This document shows, one piece after another, positions 1 through 9,866 of a stretch of 64,000 nucleotides of DNA. Position 1 is the stretch's first letter; every line of letters starts with the position of its first letter. Under the pieces are notes generated by a model that worked only from the letters and a program-made list of their open reading frames with translations, was not told the origin of the DNA and did no database searches. The stretch spans positions 5,518,001-5,582,000 of the forward strand of contig NC_066292.1 in assembly GCF_905404315.1 (NCBI RefSeq). Direction: 5' to 3'. A program made the position numbers and the translations under genes. The DNA is from Leptidea sinapis (taxonomy: Eukaryota > Arthropoda > Insecta > Lepidoptera > Pieridae).

Positions 1-99
1 TCACCGTATTTTCCTTTTTTCTTTCCTTTAGGCATGATGATGAATCCTGGGATAGTGCTGACTAACAATAAAACTAAATATTCACTAGTATTTATCTAA
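1..99 (+). other. Candidate 3' splice site and short terminal exon
   Basis: A pyrimidine-rich run at 9-29 ends in AG at 30-31, which is a good match to a metazoan acceptor. The following sequence stays open in one frame (ATG at 34) to TAA at 97-99, giving about 22 codons with no recognisable domain. This could be the last exon of a gene that begins outside the window, or chance in AT-rich DNA. Nothing else supports a gene here. Confidence 0.18.
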
Positions 100-381
100 A
101 TTTCTCACTTTTAATCAAGACGGAGAACAGTTCAATATATCAGTTCTTATAGAGCAATTTAGATAACGAATATAACATAAAACAAAAATTTCAGAAAAAC
201 TCTTTAACATGTTTAACCGTGTATCATTCACACGCGACTCCGCCGATTTGCGCAAGCAAATTGAAATTATTTTATTTATAAAATTAAAATGGTGTTACGC
301 CGTCAGCCCGTACCTGACGTTGTCAAAATGAGACTGTCACAAAGAGTATATATAAGCTACAAATATATGATCGGATTTCGT

Positions 382-576
382 ATGGTCAAATCAAGGCCAA
401 GCCATCGGATGCGGTACGGTGGGGGACCGCGTCCCGTAGTATGTCGCATCGTCTATCGCACAAAATAATAATAATTAACAGATTTTGTGCGATGGCAAAT
501 GTGAAATACCAGCGAATATGATCCGGTACGGAACGCGTCCGATGGTTCAGACTTCAGTCGGTACAAAACCGACCAT
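382..576. mobile_element. Palindromic MITE-like unit, copy 1
   Basis: The ends are ATGGTC at 382-387 and GACCAT at 571-576. CCATCGGA (402) is matched by TCCGATGG (538-545). Near the centre a perfect 12-bp inverted pair (455-466 and 482-493) surrounds a 15-nt A/T-rich loop. The whole unit reads as an imperfect foldback of about 195 bp with no coding capacity. Its right half is related in direct orientation to the unit at 620-804. Confidence 0.5.
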
Positions 577-619
577 GTGTGTAGCTATTACTCTAATAAC
601 CTAAGCACATCATTGGACT

Positions 620-804
620 TTGGTCTTACGGTCAAACCGTTGGACGTGGTCTGGTAGCGGAGCATATTCAATGGTATCTTACATTGTCCTTCCCACAAAA
701 TTATTATTATTACCATCCGGACGGTAACGAGCACGACGCTGGAACAATTGGTGCGAGGTGCCCACCGGATCGTCCGATGGTCCGGCCGTACCAAATCTGA
801 CCAT
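620..804. mobile_element. Palindromic MITE-like unit, copy 2
   Basis: This is a second, diverged unit about 45 bp after copy 1. Its right end shares the CGTCCGATGGT block and the terminal GACCATGTGT with copy 1, and its middle carries a comparable ATT-rich loop (about 699-711). The left end, TTGGTC at 620, is a weaker match to the ATGGTC terminus. A tandem pair of the same short element or an old duplication would both explain it. Confidence 0.4.
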
Positions 805-816
805 GTGTTTAGGCTT

Positions 817-2070
817 TAAGTAACTATGACTTGATAAATTGTTAGTACGTAATAGTTGTTAGGTACTTATAGTTATAGTTTTATCCACATGAAGTTATTA
901 AACTATAACAGTAGACTTACAACATATATATATATACACGCTAGTACGATCTGACAGTCCCATAATGCATGACCAATAATTTTAATTAGCCAATAGAGTG
1001 TCATTGTCTATCTAGACGTATAAATGATTGAAGGGGTTTATTTAAAATTAAAATATTACCGAAAAGGCCTTCAGCCACCCTAGTGAAACTCTCTTAGAAA
1101 AAAGCGATTCGCTCGAATGTATGAAATGTGCAGTCATTAAAAGATTGACAGATGGTGGCTTTAATCTTGTAAAAAATGGAGATAGCCACTGCGTTTCATG
1201 CAACTGTTCGCTTACAAACTTAGCTGGATTGTATTTCGTCCCAATCGGAATAATAGAAAGTGGAATTACCTACCATTCAAACTTATTATGACAAATGACT
1301 GCACGTTTCATATTAAACTAAATTTCAATTTTTACGCAGTTCCGCCCCTTATCATGTAGTATTTACATCCTCTTTGCGTTCAGCTGTCATCCATAGCTAA
1401 CCGCACATCAATTAGACATTATTCTATTTTTATAACACTACATAATTATAATGTACCTACCTATTGTCCTATACCAAATCTCTTTGTATTCAACAAGTAT
1501 TTCAAAAAACTTAAGGCTTTCCCCGGTGAGGCATATTACTCAATATTTCAAGTGCTTTCACAACATTTACCTACATATTGAACGAAATATGCGGTGCGTC
1601 AAGGAACGCCCGATGAATCATACATGTTTGATGCTGCGAAACATTTGTAATAATATTACACAATATTAATACCCTTTCATTGTTTTCATAAAATTATTAT
1701 TGCAGCTATTTACTCTACACCTACTTTAGCGGTGCTTCGGCTATTTAAAGTAACCCAAACTTCTATAAATTTTGACCTCATATTCTGCGTCGGACACTGT
1801 ACCTATAATATTATATTGCAACATCTATAAGAAATTGAAGATGTTGAATTCAATATTAAGGCCTTAAACTATTTGTGCACACTGTAAATATATTATTTTA
1901 TTACTTAAATATATATTTATTATTTATATACTTAGTCTGGCCATAAATACTGTTATAATTAAAAATAAACAAAATATTAAGTACATTTGAATTTGGATAA
2001 AATATATGATTGTTCATTGAGTTTTTTCATTTTGGCGTCACTTCATTGCACAATATTTTGCGATATTAAA
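817..2070. other. AT-rich noncoding stretch
   Basis: I see no credible gene here. The 72-codon ORF at 1451-1669 lacks any recognisable domain and sits in AT-rich DNA. No inverted or direct repeat long enough to define an element was noticed. Confidence 0.5.
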
Positions 2071-2413
2071 ATCGAGTGGGGTGATAAAGAGAACCGAATT
2101 GCTGTGATTGCATTACACAAAGTAGGTATGGTGCCAAACGCAATTCTTAAACCTCTCCATACGCTTGGTAAAGTAAAATGTTTTTGTAACGGGCTATTAA
2201 TAGGTACAATGAGACCTCCTCTGTTTGTGACAGAAAAAGATCTGGCCGTCCACGTAGTGTTCGTACGAAAAAGGTGGTCAAGGCAGTAAGGGAAATTATT
2301 CGAAGAAATCCTGTCTTGTCTTAACTGATTCTTTTATAAAGAATAGAGTGGTAAAATCGATACAAGTACTGAAGCGGTTTCGGATGAGAATTTTTTACGA
2401 TTGAGCAATATTT
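2071..2413 (+). pseudogene. mariner-type transposase N-terminal relic
   Basis: Two frames carry pieces of the DNA-binding N-terminus of a mariner transposase. The first (about 2071-2150) resembles the helix-turn-helix that begins IAVIALHKVGM. The second (about 2230-2310) contains DRKRSGRPRSVRTKK, the GRPR-type linker typical of the family. Frameshifts separate them and the catalytic D,D34D domain is absent. TAA codons follow shortly. No terminal repeats were found, so this is an old fragment cut on both sides, abutting LINE debris downstream. Confidence 0.7.
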
Positions 2414-2487
2414 TAAAAAACAAAATGACATACATATATAGTCATTTAGTCAAAATCTCCTGAGGATGCCTCGTGTAGAGGTGAAAC

Positions 2488-2628
2488 ACGTGTTGACGAA
2501 TTGTCACGAATTGTTTAAAGACAAATTAACTTATTTATTGACTATTGGCGGAATTAACACTAAAGAAAACTCAAAGCATTTGAATAGTTATGGATTTCCG
2601 CAAAGTAACGCCTACTTCAATAAAATAA
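2488..2628 (+). mobile_element. Family D repeat, 3' untranslated part
   Basis: This segment, containing GGCGGAATTAACACTAAAG and ATGGATTTCCGCAAA, is repeated in reverse complement at about 47330-47440, where it directly follows the coding tail of family D. It is therefore the 3' UTR of that family without its coding part. It ends at ACTTCAATAAA and is joined directly to a family A LINE at about 2629. Confidence 0.6.
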
Positions 2629-4470
2629 ACAGTAAGAGGTCGTCTGTGTCTCCCGTTACCATGGGCGTTCTAATAGGTTCTATTCTTGGGCCTTTCCTAT
2701 TGCTTGTATACGTAAATAATTTACCAAACTTAGAACAAAATAAGCATGAGATAGTATTGTTTGCAGCTGATACTTCTTTACTTTTGAAAATACATAGACA
2801 GCATACTACTTTTGATGACGTGAGCAATGCTATCTCTAAGGTAGTGGAATGGTTCACAACGAATAATCTACTTCTTAATGAAAAAAAAAACCAAATGTAT
2901 TAAATTTTCCTTGCCTAATATTAGACAGATTGACACAAATATTGTAGTAAAAGATGATGAGATGAAACCTGTGGACACAACCGTATTTTTGGGCATTACC
3001 TTACATAGAAAACTTCAATTGGGTCCCCATATTCTTAATTTGGCGAAAAAGCTCAGTTCTGCAGCATACGCTGTTAAACAAATTCGGCAAAATACCGCGA
3101 GGCTAGTCTACTTCAGCTATTTCCATAGTCTGATGACATAATATGGCATTTTACTTTGGGGACATGCTGCTCATGTTAACACTGTTTTCACACTGCAGAA
3201 ACAAGCTATTCGTGCCATCTATAAATTAGGACCAAGAGTGTCATTAAGAAATAAATTTAAGGAAATAAATTGTTTGACTATGACATCGCAATACATAATA
3301 TAATATAATAACCTTGTTTATGTAAAAAAAAATATAAATTTGATTAAGAAAAATAGGGACACTCATAATGTAAATACTAGAAATAGGGATAAGCTTGCTG
3401 GTCACGTAAGTCGACTTCATAATTGTTTGTTTGTTTCCGAGTCATGGATGTTTATACGTATTTATGTATGTTTAAATGTATCTTTATATGTATTTATGTA
3501 TGTTTAAGTAAGTATATTGTATTAAATATATCGTTGTCTTGCAACCCATAACACAGGCTATATATACCTAATTTGGGGCAATATAAGTTGTGTAAAAAGT
3601 GTGTCAATATTATTATTATTATTATAATGCCACAAATTCATTCATAGGTCTGTCTAAGATTGATGAATGTAATTGTAGTTAAATAATTCAAATATGTTAT
3701 TAGAAAGCCTAAAGGGTTTGAGCTTTTAACTTTAATTTAAACAAAATGATCAAATTGTAAGTACCCTTACTTTACACACTACTACATTTTAGCGCTATAA
3801 AATGTAGATGAACATTATCTTTTATTATTTGGTAGAGTTTTCGTGACTTACTCATGCTTGCTTAATGCCACTGCTTGTGGTGGCGCGTGGGGCGGGTCGT
3901 TCCCTTCCCTAAAATATGGTCGAGGGAGGCGGTGGCTGGTCCATGCGTCATGCTCGTTAACGGGCACTGCTTGTGGTGGCTGGATGATCCTCGCAATGAG
4001 AAATCTGATTTATGTTTCTTTATAAAAGAAATTTTATTTTCTTAAATTAAAGTTATTAGATATTTTTTAATATGATTGCCAATAAAATGCTCGCATAATG
4101 CCTTTATTTTATTATTTTATTTTCGGTATGTGTGGATTGATGCATCTACTGTACTGAATAACTCTTGTGTTTATAAGCATTAATTTACTATTATTCTTTT
4201 TTGACTTACTCGTAAGCCTTTCAGTTTTTGACATTTGAGTATTTTTGTTGCGTCACTTTGCATATATTGTAATTGAAATGATTTGTAAAACAATTAAAAA
4301 ATGTAAATCTTGACTTAAAAGATTCGCAATGAGTTTCTTGCTACTTCTCATTAGCTCTCTCATTATGAAGTAGCGGTAAATTCAATAAGAAAAAATATTT
4401 TTATATTTTTTTTCACATTCATAAGTGTCATTTCCGTGACCTACATGAATAAAGTGTTTTTGAATTTGAA
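2629..4470 (+). mobile_element. Family A CR1-group LINE, 5'-truncated, broken
   Basis: The reverse transcriptase is present from just before motif B (degraded to MGVLIGSILGPF) through motif C, where the usual FADD reads FAADTSLL, so the catalytic aspartate pair is damaged. The frame shifts near 2880 and stops at 3141 and about 3302; the thumb and C-terminus continue in pieces (YGILLWG, then SRLH). A 194-bp unrelated repeat interrupts it at 3432-3625, after which the SFIG motif resumes. The 3' UTR ends in a TTTGAATTTGAA tail near 4470 and is shared with 14593-15390 (minus) and 57672-57862. This is a dead copy; the 5' cut is typical of incomplete reverse transcription. Confidence 0.8.
3432..3625 (+). 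repeat. Dispersed repeat E inserted in a LINE
   Basis: The block starts TTTCCGAGTCATGGATG, has TATGTATGTTTAA-type motifs, then CCCATAACACAGGC, and ends in an (ATT)n run at 3606-3625. A reverse-complement relative lies at 17600-17757. It splits the family A reading frame between SRLHN and SFIG, so it arrived after that LINE. It has no coding capacity or obvious terminal repeats. Confidence 0.65.
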
Positions 4471-4553
4471 TGTACTCAATGACTATAACTAAGTTTTTAC
4501 TTATTAATTTTTATATTTATTTGGCTTACTCTACACTGTAAGGCATTTAGATT

Positions 4554-4800
4554 TTAGTTATTGACGTTTGTGTATTTTGTTGCATCACTTTGCATATAAT
4601 ATTGTAATTAAAATGATTTGTAAATTTAATTGATAATAAAAGCCTGTAATACCATTCTGTTTTGAAAAGAGCAACCTTAGAGTATCTTGCACGTTGTTCT
4701 CTAAGGAAATCTGCCTTCCGAAACGAGCTGTATGAAAAAATGAAATATTTCAAGTCTAATGCAATTTACCTACGAAATAAAATATTTTTGATTTGAATTG
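4554..4800 (+). mobile_element. Family A-related LINE 3' end
   Basis: The first 60 bp (4563-4624, from GACGTTTGTGTATTTTGTTG) closely match 4228-4288 in the preceding copy. The rest differs and ends in TTTGATTTGAATTGATT. This looks like the 3' terminus of a sister family or a chimera of two LINE tails. No coding sequence remains. Confidence 0.5.
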
Positions 4801-4999
4801 ATTACCATACCATAACTTATTTGTTATTCGATCTTCATGTTGTTCCATCGCGTTTTCCATAATATATAACAAAAACAAAATAAATTTATTTAAATCCATT
4901 ATTACTATCTGCAAATACTATTAATGTCATTTGATTACCTAAAGTTTGTTTTTACATACCAAATTACCTATATTATGTACTTTGGTTTGAAGGTGAACT

Positions 5000-5195
5000 G
5001 CCACACCAGTCGGAGAATTGTAATGTGAAATTAGATGAAGCTTTGATTTCAAATAAACTATTTAAATTGGCAGTGCTATGGATAGATTTATACACCTGTC
5101 TCACACTGTCGGAGAATTGTACCGTGGGATAAGATAAAACTTTGTTTACCAATAAACCATTTAACTTGGTAGTGTTATGGATACCTTTAATTTTA
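5000..5195 (+). repeat. Two tandem units of about 99 bp
   Basis: The phrase TCGGAGAATTG occurs at about 5010 and 5109. Both copies continue in parallel through AAATAAAC/CAATAAAC and a GTGCTATGGATA/GTGTTATGGATA motif. The two units are diverged by perhaps a fifth of positions. This is too short to call a satellite array; it may be an internal repeat of an unrecognised element. Confidence 0.6.
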
Positions 5196-5280
5196 TGAAT
5201 AGTATCTAATATAATTATAATTTACTCTGTGGTCCTCTACGTTCTATATATCTCACCTTATTATATATATATCTTAGAAA

Positions 5281-6345
5281 AAAAACGCAAGGTGGTATTG
5301 TTTGCGGATGACACTTCACTTATAATCAAAGTGAAACGAAGCCAAGTTTTATATGACGAAGTAAACAATGCTCTATCTGACATCGTGTACTGGTTTAGCG
5401 CCAATAACTTATTGTTAAATTATCATAAAACCAAATATATTAAATTCACCGCGCCAAATGTCAAAAATGTAGATGCGAATATTTTATTGAATGGAGAGGT
5501 GGTAAAACCAGTGGAATCTGCTATATTTCTTGGCATTACTCTTGATTCCAAATTGCAGTGGGGCCCCCATATTGAAGGATTGGCGAATAGGCTTAGTTCT
5601 GCAGCATATGCGGTTAAGAAAATCAGAAGCTTAACTGATATAGATACGGCGAGATTAGTATACTTTAGTTATTTTCATAGTATTATGTCCTATGGTATAT
5701 TGTTATGGGGCAGTGCAGCCGATATTAATACTATCTTTGTGCTGCAGAAGAGGGCTATTCGCGCGATTTATAACCTAGGTCCTAAAGAATCATTAAGAGA
5801 AAAATTTAAAGAAATAAACATTTTGACTGTTGCTTCTCAATACATTTTTGATAATGTTTTGTATGTTTATAAGCACATTGAGGAATTTTGTAGAAACTGT
5901 GACATTCATAATGTTAACACGAGGAACAAACATAAACTTGTTATGCCTACTACTCGGTTGGGTCGAGTTAGTAAGTCTTTTGTTGGGCGATGTATATGCT
6001 TCTACAATATGATCCCAGAAAATGTATAAAACAAATGTGTTATGAAATTTAAAAGAATTGTTAAAAAACGTTTGTGTGGGAAAGGTTATTATAGCATAAA
6101 CGATTTTCTTAATGACACCACGGACTGGGATAAAAGCGAACACCCTCAGGCTCTTTAATTAATAATGTTTATTGTACGATATTACATTGTAATCCATATT
6201 TTATATATAAAAAAAAAGCCCGCTGAGTTTCTTGCGCCCATTCTTCTCAGGTCTGAGGCAGTCTCTTTTGAATGGGTGCTAGATTTTGACGTTCAATAAG
6301 TGATTATAAATCCTATTTTGAATAAAAATATTTGAATTTGAATTT
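5281..6345 (+). mobile_element. Family A CR1-group LINE, 3' third with intact motif C
   Basis: The reading frame enters at motif C (LFADDTSL, both catalytic aspartates kept) and runs through the thumb and C-terminal region (FLGITLDSKLQWGPHI, YFSYFHSIMSYGILLWG, LQKRAIRAIY, NTRNKHKL) to a premature TAA at 6027-6029. Homology continues in frame to about 6158 (HPQAL then TAA). A 3' UTR with CTTGCGCCCATTCTTCTCAG follows and ends in TTTGAATTTGAATTT near 6345. All RT sequence upstream of motif C is missing. This is a clean 5' truncation and less decayed than 2629-4470. Confidence 0.82.
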
Positions 6346-6400
6346 ATAAATATGCTATGTTAAATCACAATTCTATCGACGCCGTATTATTTATTAATGA

Positions 6401-6430
6401 CTAGCTGATACCCGCGACTTCGTCCGAGTA
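6401..6430 (-). mobile_element. Helitron-like 3' terminus
   Basis: Read on the minus strand, this segment holds GACGAAGTCGCG (GAC/GTC hairpin), then about ten bases, then CTAG, followed by T. The same arrangement occurs at 25389-25411. A hairpin just before CTRR with insertion next to T is the Helitron 3' signature. The element's other end was not found. Confidence 0.45.
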
Positions 6431-6803
6431 CATACATGACTAAGCACGTAGTGCTTATAAAAATCGTTGTTTCTTAAAACTTTACTGTATTTAAAATGAA
6501 GATATTGCAATAATGATTTATACTCTATCATATTATTTATATAGATGTATATATTTATACAGGGTGGTAGTCATCTCCAACAACAACTAATTGGGACTAT
6601 ACAGCAGATTTCCGCAGCTGTAATAAATTTATCATGTTTTAAGTTTAGTATTTTTGAATTATGTTGTCATTTTCTCATGTTAAATTACCAAACGACTCCA
6701 AAAATTAAATTAAATCCTATTGATTAAAAAAAACACTTTTTCCTCTAACGAACAAGTGAACTAAAAGCAATTATTATCACCAATTGACTTAGAACCATTA
6801 GAT

Positions 6804-7072
6804 TCTACCACTAGGAGGCTCCTTTGCACAGTATGTCGGCTAGATTATGGGTACTACAACGGCGGATATTTCTGCCGTGAAGCAGTAATGTGTAAGCATT
6901 ATTGTGTTTCGGTTTGAAGGGCACCGTAGCTAGTGAAATTACTGGGCAAATGAGACTTAACATCTTATGTCTCAAGGTGACGAGCGCAATTGTAGTGCAT
7001 TGTAATGGGCAGGGCGTATCAATTAACATGAACTCAACGTCCTGCTCGTCTCGTCCCATATTTTCTTAAAAA
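6804..7072 (+). mobile_element. SR1 repeat with 11-bp target-site duplication
   Basis: This is a nearly full SR1 copy: GGAGGCTCCTTTGCACAG, the CTGCCGTGAAGCAGTAATG and CGTAGCTAGTGAAATTACTG blocks, and a poly(A) end near 7072. It lacks about 45 bp of the usual GC-rich foldback (GCCGCTCAG...CTGAGCGGC). It is flanked by AACCATTAGAT at 6793-6803 and 7073-7083, a clear duplication of 11 bp, as expected for LINE-type retroposition. Confidence 0.82.
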
Positions 7073-7170
7073 AACCATTAGATCATGTGAGTATCAAGCA
7101 AAGGAAAAAAATCCGAATATAGTTAATGTTGTATAGTACACAATTAGAGTGTGAAATTTTAATCTTGATG

Positions 7171-7213
7171 ATGGTACGGAACCCCTCATGCGAGGGTTGA
7201 CTCGTTCCTGGCC
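7171..7213 (+). repeat. Fragment resembling the end of the 49345-49846 repeat family
   Basis: GTACGGAACCCCTCATGCGAG followed by GACTCGTTCCTGGCCGG resembles a closing segment I recall for the conserved lepidopteran repeat seen at 49345. That segment is not present in the 49345 copy, so the link rests on memory and needs a database search. Confidence 0.25.
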
Positions 7214-7400
7214 GGTTCTTTTTATACTATCATTAATTGAAAATTTACAGATTTTTCTAAATTAAATTAATAAAAGAGCCTAATTTGGCTTGTCCAACTG
7301 GATGTGGTATGTGGTGTTCTACCATTTTTTTTAAATTTGAACGATTTACATACAGTTTTTAAGAGTTTTTCATCTAATCACCAAAAACTTCAGTAAATAT

Positions 7401-7406
7401 TTTATT
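7401..7406 (-). promoter_or_regulatory. Candidate poly(A) signal for the beat-like gene
   Basis: AATAAA on the minus strand, 140 bp downstream of the stop codon at 7546-7548. It is the first canonical hexamer in the 3' flank and gives a 3' UTR of ordinary length. Confidence 0.4.
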
Positions 7407-7545
7407 TTGTGTACTATTATCAATTAAAAATCATAAAATATCAACATAAAACATAAATAATATTTATATCCATTGTGAAACGTAGAAAAGGAACACGAAA
7501 CTGATACGGCCTACATCTTCAAGAAAAACTCAATTTTAAACACTA

Positions 7546-8316
7546 TTACATTGCAACATATACACACAACACTAGATACACTAAATATGTTCCGTAACTT
7601 AATGTAATGCCATGTGCTGTATTTCTTTGTTCTTCAGGTTGCTGGACATCATTTGTCATTTCCTTCCAACGAGCCTTCTCCTGGTTAGAGCCTGACAACT
7701 TCCCGTACCTGTACTCAGCACACTGAACTGTAACAGTCGGCGGTATCCCAACGAATATAAGCCTCGAACTCTTTCTCTTGAGAGTCGGAGAACCTCTTGC
7801 ATCATCAACCTCTCGACCATTTATGTACCAACGTATTTCCGCATCTTGAGCACCCCGGCAATACGCTTTCATATCGTCTTCTTCACCAAAAACATCAGCT
7901 AATCCTTCAAGTGACGGTCGCCTATGTTTGTGTCCATGAACTTCTAGTAATCCTGTCCGCGATTCAAACTGATAAGGGGGCACATCCCTTTCTATATCAC
8001 ACCTATACAATCCTGTTGCTTCTTCTGTCAGAGCACCAAGCTTTAGTCTGCAGGCTGTCGGTCCACACGCGATGAGCTCAATCCTGCCAACACCGAGTAT
8101 CGGAAAAGATCTGGTGCTCGGGGCCGCTCCAGGCTTGTACCTAAAGAACTCGATAGGTCCTTTGAACCAGCTCAAGAGCGTGAAGTTGGCATCGTAGCGG
8201 CATTCAATCTCAATTTCTTCTTGACCGGGCGGAACCACTTGAGGTATGATAAAGTCTGTTATGTTAAATTGTCGCGCAGAAACCAAGCCCGCCATTAACA
8301 GTATCCCGACGAGCAT
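7546..8316 (-). CDS. Beaten-path-like two-Ig-domain cell-surface protein, single exon
   Basis: A 256-residue ORF. Residues 1-14 form a signal peptide (LLMAGLVSA). Ig domain 1 uses C39, W50 (SWFKGPIEFFRYKP) and C106 within TGLYRC; WFKG...FFRY plus the following FP..G is the hallmark of the insect Beat family. A C84/C89 pair is extra. Ig domain 2 uses C153, W163 (RWYING) and C199. N18 and N44 are N-glycosylation sequons. The hydrophobic C-terminus (about 243-256) suggests a GPI anchor signal. ATG at 8316 has A at -3, and an in-frame TAG lies 30 nt upstream, so the start is well set. Beat proteins act at the neuronal surface in adhesion and guidance through Side-family partners; that role is inferred here. 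Beat genes usually have introns, so the uninterrupted frame is notable. No poly(A)/duplication scar of a retrocopy was found. Confidence 0.75.
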   Translation of the reverse strand: MLVGILLMAGLVSARQFNITDFIIPQVVPPGQEEIEIECRYDANFTLLSWFKGPIEFFRYKPGAAPSTRSFPILGVGRIELIACGPTACRLKLGALTEEATGLYRCDIERDVPPYQFESRTGLLEVHGHKHRRPSLEGLADVFGEEDDMKAYCRGAQDAEIRWYINGREVDDARGSPTLKRKSSRLIFVGIPPTVTVQCAEYRYGKLSGSNQEKARWKEMTNDVQQPEEQRNTAHGITLSYGTYLVYLVLCVYVAM

Positions 8317-8346
8317 GGTGTCGGAATGCGCAGGCGCACGACACTA

Positions 8347-9349
8347 CTCACTCCCGATCCGACGCCGTCTTAATTAAACAGTTTATTAAACTCAAACACT
8401 TAACCGTTCAACGGATCCCGGTGGATTTTTTGTGGAGAGTAATTGATAGAAAAATGTATAATTGCATTGTTACAAGGGTGGCTGTTAATTTGGCTTCCCC
8501 AACCACCATTGATTAGTAACGCATAGTGTGACCGTAGATAATCATCTCAAATAAAAACGATGTTATCTTTAAATAAAGCACATTGGTACAAGCATTTTTT
8601 AAATATTTAAAAAAAAAATATTTTTGGTTCAGCTTGAAAAACAGAAGAAACTAGTCCAAACAAAAATATTTGTCAATCTAATTGATCTTCTAAATATTGG
8701 CATTATTGATAAATATATAGTTGTTGATACTAATTATTCCGCTTAAATATTTTTTGTGAAAAACACAAGTCTTTATTTATTATTTAACTAATTATCTAAT
8801 ATTTCAAATTAATTAATTGAATAATTAAAAACTTTATATGATACTACTTTTTGTGCAACACATTATTTAAAAAAAATAACAAACTCATACGGAAGAGTTT
8901 GTTAATTTTTTTAGACCTTGTCTACATGTTTATCTTACAATAAATTTTTAATCAATTTATTCTTCACTGAAAAACATCAAATATTTTATTTATGGCTGGT
9001 TTTGGGTATATTATTATCGCTGAATATAACATATATTTATAACATAAGCGTCTGGGACAAGACGGGCATGGCCTACAGTGAAAGGGTTAGAGGTAGAGAC
9101 TCATTGCCCGAATTACGTTAATATGTGTCATCAATTTTGCAAGTTTAGGAGCTACTTACTATTGAGACATTGAAGAAGATATCCGCCCTGAGATTTGGAA
9201 CAAAGGTGATCGGTTCAGATAGGTTTAGACTCAGCAGTGCGTGGAATTAATTTACACAGTATCTGGGCAAGATTATAGAGTTATTAAGTCAATAGTATGT
9301 GTCTCTTTGTTGAAATACTTAGATAAATAATTATATACAAGGACGAGTT
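8347..9349. other. Upstream flank of the beat-like gene, no features
   Basis: AT-rich DNA with no convincing ORF or repeat. I could not recognise a TATA box at the right distance from 8316 on the minus strand, so the promoter is not placed. Confidence 0.4.
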
Positions 9350-9352
9350 TGA

Positions 9353-9490
9353 CCCCCTTATTCATATTGGTCCGCTAACTTTAAACAGCCGCTAAGGAGT
9401 GTTTTTTCTCATTCTGACTTAGGTCAATAGAAGAAGACAGAGTGAGAATTAGCAATGCTTTAAGTTAGCAGACTATTATGAATAAGGGGG
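9353..9490 (+). mobile_element. 138-bp MITE, copy 1
   Basis: It begins CCCCCTTATTCAT and ends with the matching inverted ATGAATAAGGGGG; the inverted similarity runs about 50 bp inward. It is flanked by TGA at 9350-9352 and 9491-9493, a 3-bp duplication. The second copy (32670-32807) is the same length and differs at about four positions. A 3-bp duplication fits PIF/Harbinger- or CACTA-type transposases supplied in trans. Confidence 0.85.
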
Positions 9491-9866
9491 TGAGAGTTTA
9501 CGGACAGAGGTACATGTTTATACGAAACGAGCGAATAGTAAGAGGGCCGAGTCAACTGATAGGTAAATAGGTTGACAACAGATAGTTTCAAACCTACTCC
9601 GCTTCGATACGAATACATAGACAAAATAAGTCGGATTCTGAAAGCTTCGCTACGCAGGGTCAAACCAATGATTATGTACAAAATTATGTTGAAATAATCT
9701 GTGCCAATGAACAACACTACTGCGGACAATATGGATGGGAAGTATCACATTGTATACTGCGCTGTAGTAAACTAAAAAGTGTTAAATGGATATTGACTAG
9801 TTGGTTACATCGCTTCGTACAAGAGTCAAAGGCAAAAGTCGAAAATTACGTCACACTTTGCAATTT

